Below are positions 7,801 to 14,873 of a DNA stretch of 19,168 nt, piece by piece (the first letter of the stretch is position 1; every line of letters begins with the position of its first letter). This stretch comes from JADMII01 sp036278595 (GTDB lineage Bacteria > Chloroflexota > Dehalococcoidia > DSTF01 > JACRBR01), in NCBI GenBank assembly GCA_036278595.1, contig DASUKS010000039.1, positions 1-19,168 of the forward strand. Direction: 5' to 3'. The notes under the pieces were generated by a model that did no database searches, had not been told where the DNA came from, and saw only the letters and a list, made by a program, of their open reading frames with translations. The translations under genes were made by a program, and so were the position numbers.

Positions 7801-7838
7801 GGCTTGCTCCTTCCGAATGCACTCACACTCCTCGAAGC

Positions 7839-7870
7839 AGCGTAGTCGGCCGGTAGTTGCGCCGGCGTAA
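7839..7870 (-). promoter_or_regulatory. Promoter-like element TTACGC-N20-TACGCT upstream of hsp20
   Basis: Read on the minus strand, TTACGC (7870-7865) and TACGCT (7844-7839) are 20 bases apart, 38 bases before the hsp20 ATG. It is identical in both hexamers and in spacing to the element at 6735-6766. Confidence 0.45.
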
Positions 7871-7931
7871 TCGTCGCGCGCCAAACCTTGCCGATTGCTT
7901 GTAGACCGGCCGCGACCACACGCAAAGAGAA

Positions 7932-7957
7932 GGAGCCTCCCGATTCCGGGAGGCTCC
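7932..7957 (-). terminator. Rho-independent terminator of htpX
   Basis: Perfect 11-bp stem, GGAGCCTCCCG (7932-7942) and CGGGAGGCTCC (7947-7957), with a 4-base loop. It begins 26 bases after the htpX stop. On the minus strand the stem is followed by TTCTCTTT, a T-rich tract, so it terminates leftward transcription of htpX. Confidence 0.85.
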
Positions 7958-7983
7958 CTGTGACGCTGCGCTGCGGGTTCGGC

Positions 7984-8841
7984 CTAGGAAACGCCGGTCC
8001 GCGCCATCTGGCGCAGGCGCTTGATGCGCTCGTCGATCGGCGGGTGCGTGCTGAACAGGTTCGAGAAGTTCTGCCCGCGCAGGCCCGCCAGCGGATTCAC
8101 GATGTACATGTGCGCCGTCGCCGGATTCACCTGCATCGGCCGCACCGCCGCACCGCGCTCCAGCTTCTCGAGCGCGTCCGCGAGCGCGTCCGGGTCGTGC
8201 GTGGTCTTGGCGCCCGTCTTGTCCGCCTGGTACTCGCGCGTGCGCGAGATCGATAGCTGCACGATCGAGGCCGCGATCGGCATCAGCACGATGGCCAGAA
8301 TCGCGAGCAGGCCGTTCTCGTTGTTGCGGCGGCCGCCGAACAGCATTCCGAACATCATGCTCTGCGTGATCCAGGCGATCGCGCCCGCCAGGATCGCCGC
8401 GATCGCGCCGATGAGGATGTCGCGGTTGCCGACGTGCCCCAACTCGTGCGCGATCACGCCCTTCAGTTCGCGGTCATCGAGCAGGCTCATGATGCCGGTC
8501 GTCGCGGCCACCACGGCGTGCTTCGGGTTGCGGCCGGTCGCGAAGGCATTCGGCGACGGGTTGTCGACGATGTACACCCGCGGCTTCGGCAGCGATGTCA
8601 TCGCCGTCACTTCTTCCACGATGCGATGCAGGCGCGGCTCCTGCTCCTCGGTGACTTCGTGCGCGCCGGCCATGCGGAGCGCCAGCGAGTCCGACTTCCA
8701 GTAAGCGAACAGGTTGAACGCAGCGGCGAGCGCGACGAAGAAGATGAGCCCGGCGATCCCGCCCAGGAAGATGTAGCCCAGCGCGGCCAGCAGGCCGGTC
8801 AGGACGCCCATCATGAGCAGGGTCTTGGCCATTGCTCCCAT
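7984..8841 (-). CDS. htpX: HtpX-type M48 membrane zinc metalloprotease
   Basis: A 285-residue protein, the normal HtpX length. Two N-terminal membrane segments (about 8-26 and 28-48) precede the conserved NPSPNAFATGRNPKHAVVAATTG (94-116) and the zinc motif HELGH (132-136, in KGVIAHELGHVGNRD). Two further hydrophobic segments (about 142-164 and 177-196) follow, then SRTREYQAD with Glu203, the probable third zinc ligand, and the C-terminal STHPPIDERIKRL. The active site faces the cytoplasm in this family, which degrades misfolded membrane proteins alongside FtsH. ATG 8841 follows AAGAGGAA by 9 bases; ATG 8832, three codons in, has GGGAG before it and is an alternative. The gene is monocistronic: its own terminator lies downstream and the NYN gene is divergent. 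Confidence 0.96.
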   Translation of the reverse strand: MGAMAKTLLMMGVLTGLLAALGYIFLGGIAGLIFFVALAAAFNLFAYWKSDSLALRMAGAHEVTEEQEPRLHRIVEEVTAMTSLPKPRVYIVDNPSPNAFATGRNPKHAVVAATTGIMSLLDDRELKGVIAHELGHVGNRDILIGAIAAILAGAIAWITQSMMFGMLFGGRRNNENGLLAILAIVLMPIAASIVQLSISRTREYQADKTGAKTTHDPDALADALEKLERGAAVRPMQVNPATAHMYIVNPLAGLRGQNFSNLFSTHPPIDERIKRLRQMARTGVS

Positions 8842-8890
8842 ATGGTCTGGTTCCTCTTTCTCTCGGGGCGATCGGCGCCCCCTCGAAGCC

Positions 8891-8899
8891 ATTTTACCA
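8891..8899 (-). promoter_or_regulatory. Extended -10 promoter for htpX
   Basis: On the minus strand the sequence reads TGGTAAAAT, an extended -10 (TGn plus TAAAAT), about 50 bases before the htpX ATG. No good -35 is found at 16-18 bp, as is common with extended -10 promoters. A short GC hairpin lies between it and the ribosome site. Confidence 0.5.
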
Positions 8900-9165
8900 G
8901 TTTGTCACGTCGCAAATGTGATCGACCGATGAACGCCGTCCAACGTCAGGCAATCCCCGACAGCCACATCCCTACGCGTTCATACGCTCACCGACCCGCC
9001 CCGGTTCACGGCGCGCTGGAAGCGAGAGGGCGCGAAGCGGGAAGCGGCAGCTCTCGCATGCGCCGGGCCGTCCAGCTTCCATCATCCGTCCCCCAGCTTC
9101 GCCCCATGACACCGCCGTCTCCCACCTGCAAGCCGCGACTCACCGCCAGCCGGCCGCCGCCCAAA

Positions 9166-9174
9166 TGCTACGAT
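9166..9174 (+). promoter_or_regulatory. Extended -10 promoter for the NYN gene
   Basis: TGCTACGAT combines a TGn extension with the -10-like TACGAT, 42 bases before the ATG at 9217. The Shine-Dalgarno GAGGAGGG at 9201-9208 lies downstream of the expected transcription start. No clear -35 is visible. Confidence 0.4.
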
Positions 9175-9216
9175 GCCCCCGATAGTTCCTGCCCGCGGGA
9201 GAGGAGGGCATCACAT

Positions 9217-10158
9217 ATGCAGGGAGCAGGCACAGGCGAAGTCGGCCTGTTCATCGACCTCGAGAACATCCGATACAGCTTTTTGAACGTCTACCAGATA
9301 GAACCCAACATCGCCGGCTTTATCGAGAAGGCAAGGAAGCACGGCCGCGTCTCGGTCGCAATGGCATACGCAGATTTCAATGAACATCCGCAGTGGGTCC
9401 GCCGCGCCCTTGACGTCGCAGGCATCGCCGCCCGCGATATCCCGGTGCGGCGCTTCGTCCGCGACGGGCAGGAGCGCCTGAAGAGCTCCGCCGACCTGCA
9501 CATGCTCATGGACATCATGGAGACCGCGCTCGACCGCCCGCAGGTCAGCACCTACGTGATCATGACCGGCGACTCCGACTACATCCGCGTCATCACCTGG
9601 ATCAAGAACCGGTTCGACAAGCGGGTGATCATCAGCGGCGTCCCGGGCACGATCAGCGGCGACCTCGTCGCTGCGGCGGGAGAGTCGGACCATCTCGAAG
9701 CGACGACCGGCACCTCGACCGAGGCGCTCCTGACGACGGTCGAGGCGATCGCCGTCATGATGAAGGGCTGTGTCCCGCCGACCGGCTTCTGGACGATCAA
9801 GCTGATCGACCAGTGGTCGCGCGACGGCCGCAACGGCGTCCCGGGCAGCGATCCCGACAAATCGAACGCCATCTCGTACATGCTGCGCAACGGCCTCATG
9901 CGGCGCTACAAGACCGTCACGGAGGTGCGCGAAGTCACGATCAGCGAGCTCGATGAGACGCACGAGATGGTCCGCCGCTTCCTCGTGAGCGCGGGCATGC
10001 CGCTCGACCCGCTGCCGTTGCGCTGCCGCTCGTGCTGCGCACGCAATCCCGCCGACGCCGACCTCTGCATCGAGTGCGAGATGCCGCTGGAGCCGCGCAA
10101 CGGCCCATCGCCCTGCGAGGAGCCGGTGAGCGAGTTCGGTGAACACAACGAACCGTAA
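9217..10158 (+). CDS. NYN (PIN-like) domain protein with C-terminal zinc ribbon
   Basis: A 313-residue protein. Residues 9-160 form a NYN/LabA-type PIN-like nuclease domain, with acidic residues at the expected sites: Asp14 in LFIDLENIRY, Asp93 and Asp99 in SSADLHMLMDIM, and Asp119/Asp121 in VIMTGDSDYIRV. The family binds metal and is thought to cut RNA. Residues about 168-245 look like a winged-helix or OST-HTH-type module (TVEAIAVMMKG, DPDKSNAISYMLRNGLMRRY), probably for nucleic-acid or protein binding. The C-terminus has a zinc ribbon, C270-x2-C273 and C284-x2-C287. ATG 9217 is fixed by GAGGAGGG 8 bases upstream; the much longer open frame running in from 8434 is a shadow over htpX and the spacer. 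It is monocistronic with its own hairpin terminator. The RNA target is unknown. Confidence 0.9.
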   Translation: MQGAGTGEVGLFIDLENIRYSFLNVYQIEPNIAGFIEKARKHGRVSVAMAYADFNEHPQWVRRALDVAGIAARDIPVRRFVRDGQERLKSSADLHMLMDIMETALDRPQVSTYVIMTGDSDYIRVITWIKNRFDKRVIISGVPGTISGDLVAAAGESDHLEATTGTSTEALLTTVEAIAVMMKGCVPPTGFWTIKLIDQWSRDGRNGVPGSDPDKSNAISYMLRNGLMRRYKTVTEVREVTISELDETHEMVRRFLVSAGMPLDPLPLRCRSCCARNPADADLCIECEMPLEPRNGPSPCEEPVSEFGEHNEP

Positions 10159-10189
10159 GCCAAACCAGCCGGCGATCGAAGGGACTTCC

Positions 10190-10215
10190 GAAGGCCGCTC
10201 GCGTGAGCGGCCTTC
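10190..10215 (+). terminator. Hairpin terminator after the NYN gene
   Basis: Perfect 11-bp stem, GAAGGCCGCTC (10190-10200) and GAGCGGCCTTC (10205-10215), with loop GCGT, 31 bases after the stop. The following CTCAG is not T-rich, so termination strength is uncertain. It could also stop the leftward pgpH transcript. Confidence 0.65.
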
Positions 10216-10240
10216 CTCAGCTCACGCGCCACCGGCGCGT

Positions 10241-10300
10241 ATCATCGTGAGCGAAGCGATGTCATCCTGAACGAAGCGATATCATCCTGAGCGAAGCGAA
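10241..10300. repeat. 3 x 20-bp tandem repeat (ATCCTGAGCGAAGCG type)
   Basis: Three adjacent 20-base units: ATCATCGTGAGCGAAGCGAT, GTCATCCTGAACGAAGCGAT and ATCATCCTGAGCGAAGCGAA. The last runs into GGATCT, so ATCCT...AGGAT forms a short inverted repeat around its core. The unit resembles the dispersed intergenic CATCCTGAGCGAAGCGAAGGATC sequence I know from many bacterial genomes. It lies between the 3' ends of convergent genes. Confidence 0.9.
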
Positions 10301-10349
10301 GGATCTCTCCGATCGCGCGGGGATTCCCCCCGTGTGCAGCTCGCACCCC

Positions 10350-12581
10350 TCACCGCCGCGCCTTGCGCCCACCCGCGCGCGCGGACGGCGATGCCGCGCC
10401 CCCCGGCCGCGACACGTTCAGCGGCAGCCGCAGCACCCGCCGGCGCGTCTCCATCTCCGTCGGCTCGGGGTAGGCGACGCGCGGGTGGTACACGGCGCGC
10501 ATCGTCGACTTGAACGAGTTCGCGATCGTCCGCAGATCGTTGAGCGTCAGATCGCTCTCGTCGAGCTGCCCTTCGCTCAGCCGCTCGGCGATCACCTGGT
10601 CCACCAGCTCGTCGATCTTCTCCGGCGAACGGTCGCTGCTGCTGCGGATCATCGCCTCCGTCGAGTCGGCGAGCATGACGATGGCCGTCTCACGCGACTG
10701 AGGCCGCGGGCCCGGGTACTGGAACAGCCCGGGGTCGATCTCAGGGTCCTCTTCCGCCGCCTTCCGGTAGAAGTACGTCACGAGCCGCGTGCCGTGATGC
10801 TCCGGGATGAACGACTGCACGCGCGCCGGCAGCCGCGCCTTTCGCGCCAGTTCGATCCCGTTCGTGACGTGCTGCCGGATGACACCGCTGCTCTCCTCCG
10901 GCGTCATCTTGTCGTGCGGCGTCTCTCCCCCCATCTGGTTCTCGATGTACATCCCCGGCTGCATCACCTTGCCGATGTCGTGGTAGTAGCACCCCACGCG
11001 CGTCAGCAGCGCGTCGGCGCCGATCAGGTCCGCCGCACGCTCGGCGAGGTTGCCGACGATGATGCTGTGGTGGAAGGTGCCCGGCGCCTCATCCTGCAGC
11101 CGTCGCAGCAGCGGGGCGTTGAGCTGCGACATCTCCATGAGCTGGACGCGTGTCGTCACACCGAAGATGACGCCGACCGTTACGAACGCGCCCGCCGCCA
11201 GCACGCCCGACACCACGCCGCCGAGGCCGGCCGAGAACGCGATCCAGCCGACATCGACGCTCTGCCGGCCACCGTCCGAGAGCCACATGCTCATCAGCGC
11301 CAGGAACGACACCGCGCTCACGGCGAAGCCCGCCGTCAGGTAGCGGCTGAGCCGGTCCGCGCGGTGCACCACGAAGATGCCCGCGATCGGCGCGAACGCG
11401 TATACCAGCAGCAGCCGCACGGTGTCCGTCGCGCTGATCGAGGCGACGAGCGAAACGCCGGGAAGGTAGATACTGATGCAGGCGACGAGCGCGCCGACAA
11501 CCATCGCGACCACGACGGCGACCTCGGTCTCAAGCAGGGCGGCGATCAGGATCGGCGCGGCGGCGACCGGCAGGATGTACGCCAGGAAGTGCCGCGAATC
11601 GTCCGGCAGCACCAGCGGTAGGTAGAACTTCGCGACGAGCAGCGGCGCCGCCGAGATCACGGCCAGCGCGATCAGGTGGCGCTCCGATGTCACACCGCCC
11701 GGCTGCATCAGGTAGATGAAGCCCGCGATCGCTGCCGCCGCGATGATCGAGAGCAGCAGCACCGAAGCGACACTCGCCCATTCGACGCCGCTCGACAGCA
11801 GCCCGACCTCGCGCAGCTTCTCGATCGCGACGTCGTCTACCCGCGAGCCCGCCTGCATGATGATCTCGTTCTTCTGCACATCGACGTGCACCGGGGCGAC
11901 CGAGTTGCGCGCGGCCTGCTTCGCCGCCTCCGTCTTCCCGCTGTCGAGCACGAGCGTCGGCACGATGTGCGGCCGCACCAGCTCCGACGCCAGCAGGGCT
12001 TCGTCGGCGTTGAAGCTCGGCCCGACCAGCGACGAGATGCGGTCACGTGTCGAGCCAACCGCGCTGTCGTCCAGCGACGCCCCGAGCTGCTGCTGGAGCA
12101 CCCGCCGGCCTTCATCGACCACGGCGTTCCAGCGCTCCTGCGAGAGCCCGAGCGTCGTCTGGATGCTGCGGTCCGAGAGGTAGGTCTGCGAGTTCGGCGC
12201 CAGCGGGATCTGCTTCAGCTCGTCCTGCTTCCGCGCCGGATCGGTCTGCTCGGCGCGGATGGCGCTGATCTGCTGCGCGATGCCGTCGTACTGCTCCTGC
12301 TGTTGCGTCTGGACCGTCTGGTCGAACACCAGTGAGGGCGGCACCGCGGCGGCACGGCTGTCCTGCGCCTGCTTGGTCAGCACCGCGCTGTCGTACGAGG
12401 CCGCGCGGGGTGCGCGAAGCGTCCGCGCAGCCACGTCGCCGGTGCGGATGTCGAGCTTGCGGGGAAAGATCGGGAAGAGCGCCGCCGCGAACAGCGCTGC
12501 GAGCGCCGCCGCGAAGATGACCGACGTGGTCAGGCTGATGGGGCGCGGCTTGCCTCGATGAATCATGAATACCGCGAGCAT
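10350..12581 (-). CDS. pgpH: 7TM-HD family cyclic-dinucleotide phosphodiesterase (PgpH-like)
   Basis: A 743-residue membrane protein. One N-terminal transmembrane helix (about 19-37) is followed by a large extracytoplasmic 7TMR-HDED domain (about 44-265). A block of hydrophobic helices (about 269-476) comes next, then a cytoplasmic HD/HDIG domain: FHHSIIVGNLAERAADL (503-519) with His505, YYHDIGK (532-538) with His534/Asp535, His571, EHHG (594-597) and Asp639. These match the metal ligands of PgpH enzymes, which hydrolyse c-di-AMP to pApA. The C-terminal tail is Arg/Pro rich. Here it is not beside ybeY or phoH, its frequent neighbours. Start: ATG 12581 or ATG 12566; neither has a Shine-Dalgarno, and a TATCAT box overlaps the first, which slightly favours the second. 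The c-di-AMP assignment follows from the family. Confidence 0.92.
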   Translation of the reverse strand: MLAVFMIHRGKPRPISLTTSVIFAAALAALFAAALFPIFPRKLDIRTGDVAARTLRAPRAASYDSAVLTKQAQDSRAAAVPPSLVFDQTVQTQQQEQYDGIAQQISAIRAEQTDPARKQDELKQIPLAPNSQTYLSDRSIQTTLGLSQERWNAVVDEGRRVLQQQLGASLDDSAVGSTRDRISSLVGPSFNADEALLASELVRPHIVPTLVLDSGKTEAAKQAARNSVAPVHVDVQKNEIIMQAGSRVDDVAIEKLREVGLLSSGVEWASVASVLLLSIIAAAAIAGFIYLMQPGGVTSERHLIALAVISAAPLLVAKFYLPLVLPDDSRHFLAYILPVAAAPILIAALLETEVAVVVAMVVGALVACISIYLPGVSLVASISATDTVRLLLVYAFAPIAGIFVVHRADRLSRYLTAGFAVSAVSFLALMSMWLSDGGRQSVDVGWIAFSAGLGGVVSGVLAAGAFVTVGVIFGVTTRVQLMEMSQLNAPLLRRLQDEAPGTFHHSIIVGNLAERAADLIGADALLTRVGCYYHDIGKVMQPGMYIENQMGGETPHDKMTPEESSGVIRQHVTNGIELARKARLPARVQSFIPEHHGTRLVTYFYRKAAEEDPEIDPGLFQYPGPRPQSRETAIVMLADSTEAMIRSSSDRSPEKIDELVDQVIAERLSEGQLDESDLTLNDLRTIANSFKSTMRAVYHPRVAYPEPTEMETRRRVLRLPLNVSRPGGAASPSARAGGRKARR

Positions 12582-12805
12582 GATAGCGCGCGGCTTCGCC
12601 GGCCCTCCCCGTTGCCCTCACCTATGGACTTCGAGCACGACGAAGCACCCGCAACAGCACGCCCGCGCCCGAGATGTAGGGCGCCGCTTGCCGCGCCCCC
12701 GTCGCCGAAGGCGACGCGCGCCGTTACGCCCTGGACGCATCCGCGCCCGGATACCTGCGACCGCCGCCCCAGTCACCAGTCCCCAATGACCAGCTCGCCC
12801 CAGCC
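12582..12805. other. Spacer between pmbA and the PgpH-like gene
   Basis: These 224 bases contain a 7-bp hairpin CGTCGCC-GAA-GGCGACG (12700-12716), a possible pmbA terminator or attenuator though without a T-tract. They also hold a degenerate AGTCACCAGTCCCCAATGAC repeat just before the pmbA stop (12767-12794). No gene is visible. Confidence 0.45.
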
Positions 12806-14176
12806 CTACAGTCCGCTGATCGTCATCCGTGCGACGCGCACGGTCGGCGTCGCGGCGCCCGCCACCCAGAGCGCGTCGTCGCCCACCGCGTCGACGTCGC
12901 GCAGCATTTGCTTGAGGTTGCCGGAGACGTTGATCTCCGTGACCGGGTACGTCAGCTCGCCGTTCTCGATCCACATGCCCGCGGCGCCCAGCGAGATGTC
13001 GCCGGTCACGCTATTCACGCTGTGGCCCATCAGGTCGGTGAGGTACAACCCGTCGCGGACGTCGCCGATGATGGTCTCCGGCGTTGCGCTGCCCGGAGTC
13101 CAGACCAGGTTCCCGTAGCCGACCGCGATCGAATCGCCCATGCGGGCTGCGCTGCCCGTCGTCCTGCGGCCGGTGCGGCGCGCGTAGTAGCTGTCAAAGA
13201 GGAAGGCGTTAAACCGCCCCTCGTCGAGGATGGCGTTGCGCCGCGTCAGCACGCCCTCGCCATCGAACGGGCGGCTCGCCAGCCGGCCGGGCATCGTCGC
13301 GTCGTCCGTGATCGTGCAGAGGCTCGATCCGACCGCCTGCCCCTCCGAGTCGACGAAGAACGTCGCGCGCTTGAACAGCGCTTCGCCGCTCGATGCTCCA
13401 ACGATCATCCGCGCCAGCCGGCCCGCCATCACCGGGTCCCAGACGACCGGCGCCTCGCGGGTGCCGACCTTGGTCGCCCCGAGCTTGCGCACGGTCCGCG
13501 CCGCCGCCCGGCGGCCGACGTCCTCCGGCGACTCCAGCCGGTGCAGCGCGCGCTCCGCGGTGAACCAGTAGTCGTTGCGCTTCTTTCCCTCGGTGTCGTC
13601 TGCGATCACGGCGACCGAGAAGCTCGCCGCCGTGTACGGGAACGTGCCGCGGAAGCCCAGGCTGTTCACCAGCACGAGCTGCCCGCGTTCGGCGCCGAAC
13701 TCCGCGCCCTCAGAGTTCGTGATCCGTGGGTCGAAGTCGAACGCCGCCCGCTCGGCGCGCAGGACGATGTCCTTCATCTCGTCGACGGTGAGTGACTCGA
13801 CCGACTCGTCGAACAGTCCCAGCGCGCCGCCGAAGTCCGTCGCCAGGTCTTCCTTTGCGGGCAGGCCGGCGAACTCGTCCGGCTCGCTGATCCTGGCGAG
13901 CTCGACCGCCGTCTCGACGATCGCGTTCAGCGCGCGCGGGGTGAAGTCGGAGGTGTTGCAGACGGCCGTGCGCTTGTCGCGGATGACCCGCAGAGAGAGG
14001 CTGCGCGAGCCGGCTTCGATCAGCTTCTCGACCTCGCCGCGACGCACGCTGACACCGGACTCGTAGCCGCTCAGGATGTAGGCATCCGCCTCGTCTGCAC
14101 CGAGCTTCCGGGCGAGGTCGACGGCATCGACCGCGACCGCCATGATGTCTTCGTTCTGGAAGCGTTCGTCGGTCAT
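12806..14176 (-). CDS. pmbA: TldE/PmbA family metalloprotease partner
   Basis: A 456-residue protein, the standard length for PmbA/TldE. N-terminal DLARKLGADEADAYILSGYE and the RRGEVEKLIEAGSRSLSLRV block match the family's first domain. The C-terminal half has SSGEALFKRATFFVDSEGQ, VLTRRNAILDEGRFNAFLFD and MGHSVNSVTGDISLGAAGMW, typical of PmbA. It lacks the HExxxH zinc motif, as expected for the non-catalytic subunit that forms a heterodimer with TldD. In E. coli the pair matures microcin B17 and degrades CcdA; the general substrate is unfolded or modified peptides. ATG 14176 overlaps the PAP2 stop by four bases (ATGA), so it is the last gene of the tldD operon and translationally coupled. No peptide-precursor gene is seen in the operon. 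Confidence 0.94.
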   Translation of the reverse strand: MTDERFQNEDIMAVAVDAVDLARKLGADEADAYILSGYESGVSVRRGEVEKLIEAGSRSLSLRVIRDKRTAVCNTSDFTPRALNAIVETAVELARISEPDEFAGLPAKEDLATDFGGALGLFDESVESLTVDEMKDIVLRAERAAFDFDPRITNSEGAEFGAERGQLVLVNSLGFRGTFPYTAASFSVAVIADDTEGKKRNDYWFTAERALHRLESPEDVGRRAAARTVRKLGATKVGTREAPVVWDPVMAGRLARMIVGASSGEALFKRATFFVDSEGQAVGSSLCTITDDATMPGRLASRPFDGEGVLTRRNAILDEGRFNAFLFDSYYARRTGRRTTGSAARMGDSIAVGYGNLVWTPGSATPETIIGDVRDGLYLTDLMGHSVNSVTGDISLGAAGMWIENGELTYPVTEINVSGNLKQMLRDVDAVGDDALWVAGAATPTVRVARMTISGL

Positions 14177-14763
14177 CGGAGCGGCGCCGGTACGAGCCGC
14201 ACGACGATCAGGTCGTCGAGGTACGTGAAGATCGGCCGCGCGAACCGCACAATCACCGCTGCGAGGATGCCGATCGCCGCGCCGCCGAGGACGTCACCGG
14301 GGTAGTGCACGCCGACGTACACGCGCGAGAATGCGATGATCGCCGCCAGCACGAAGAGGATCGCCCCCAGCCGCGGACGGTAGAAGAACGCGCCGGCCGC
14401 CAACCCGAACGCCGCCGTCGCGTGGTCGGACGGGAACGAGGCGTCGGCGCCGTGATGGATCAACTGCACGTAGTCGCCCGCGCCGCGCGCGATGAAGGGA
14501 CGCGGGGTCACGTACCACTCACGCACGACAAACGCGATGACCAGCGCGAGCGCCGCGGACGCGACGGCCGTGTACACCGCCAGCCGCCGCTGCTCGCTGC
14601 CGCCGACGTGCACGAACCACGACGCGACAAGCACGAGGACGAGCACGTAGATCAGGTACTGCGCCGAGAACTTCATCAGGTTGTCGAGCGCGCTGAACCG
14701 GCCCGCGATGTCATCGTTCAGCAGTTCGAACGCGGCGCCATTGAGGCCCAGCGGCGGCAGCAT
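14173..14763 (-). CDS. PAP2-superfamily membrane phosphatase (possible undecaprenyl-diphosphatase)
   Basis: A 196-residue integral membrane protein with hydrophobic segments at about 35-51, 61-80, 115-127, 132-148 and 157-172. All three PAP2 motifs are present: motif 1 REWYVTPRP (81-89, with Arg replacing the usual Lys), motif 2 PSDH (111-114, PSGH variant) and motif 3 SRVYVGVHYPGD (146-157). Ser/His/Arg at these sites form the phosphohistidine catalytic centre. Bacterial relatives dephosphorylate undecaprenyl pyrophosphate (BcrC) or phosphatidylglycerol phosphate; the sequence does not decide which. It begins 3 bases after a micro-ORF stop and overlaps pmbA, so it lies in the middle of the tldD operon. 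The ribosome site may be GAAGAAGAA inside the end of the micro-ORF, implying coupling. Confidence 0.92.
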   Translation of the reverse strand: MLPPLGLNGAAFELLNDDIAGRFSALDNLMKFSAQYLIYVLVLVLVASWFVHVGGSEQRRLAVYTAVASAALALVIAFVVREWYVTPRPFIARGAGDYVQLIHHGADASFPSDHATAAFGLAAGAFFYRPRLGAILFVLAAIIAFSRVYVGVHYPGDVLGGAAIGILAAVIVRFARPIFTYLDDLIVVRLVPAPLR

Positions 14764-14766
14764 CGG

Positions 14767-14853
14767 CTATGCCAATTCTTCTTCGGCGCCGCGCTGGCTC
14801 AGCACGAACGCTGCCAGCCCGACGACGATCATCAGCACGAACAGCTTCTTCAT
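14767..14853 (-). CDS. 28-residue single-pass membrane micro-protein
   Basis: An ORF of 28 codons plus stop between tldD and the PAP2 gene. It starts MKKLFVLMIV, continues as one hydrophobic helix to about residue 18, then SQRG and an acidic end EEELA. A strong Shine-Dalgarno (GGGGAGGG) ends 7 bases before ATG 14853. It begins 20 bases after the tldD stop and ends 3 bases before the PAP2 start, filling the gap exactly as an operon member would. The layout (MKKL start, one helix, short charged tail) recalls small actinobacterial DLW-39-type proteins, but similarity is only in style. It could be a small regulator of the PAP2 phosphatase, a leader peptide that couples translation, or a signal-peptide-like product. 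Protein evidence is needed; ribosome site and position support it. Confidence 0.65.
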   Translation of the reverse strand: MKKLFVLMIVVGLAAFVLSQRGAEEELA

Positions 14854-14873
14854 GTCGCGTCCCTCCCCTGCTC

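Larger units (their letters stand above)
8842..9216. other. 375-bp divergent spacer between htpX and the NYN gene
   Basis: It contains a 6-bp hairpin GGGGCG-ATCGG-CGCCCC (8865-8881) in the presumed htpX leader, an extended -10 for htpX (8891-8899), short-period AGCTTC/CATC repeats (9071-9100), and an extended -10 plus ribosome site for the NYN gene. An open frame crosses it on the + strand, but its composition and lack of similarity to anything I recognise make it non-coding. No RNA gene is recognisable. Confidence 0.6.

Noticed and set aside
7815..7832. GCACTC-like sequence suggesting a CIRCE element upstream of hsp20
   Set aside because: Only one partial half-site is present; the inverted TTAGCACTC-N9-GAGTGCTAA structure is absent.
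8434..9216. Long in-frame extension of the NYN open frame upstream
   Set aside because: It runs antisense through htpX and the spacer. The strong ribosome site at 9201-9208 and the NYN domain start fix the real start at 9217.
10332..11621. Large + strand open frame of 429 codons over the PgpH-like gene
   Set aside because: The product is His/Arg/Asp-rich with no domain, and lies opposite a gene with complete HD-domain motifs; it is a complementary-strand shadow.
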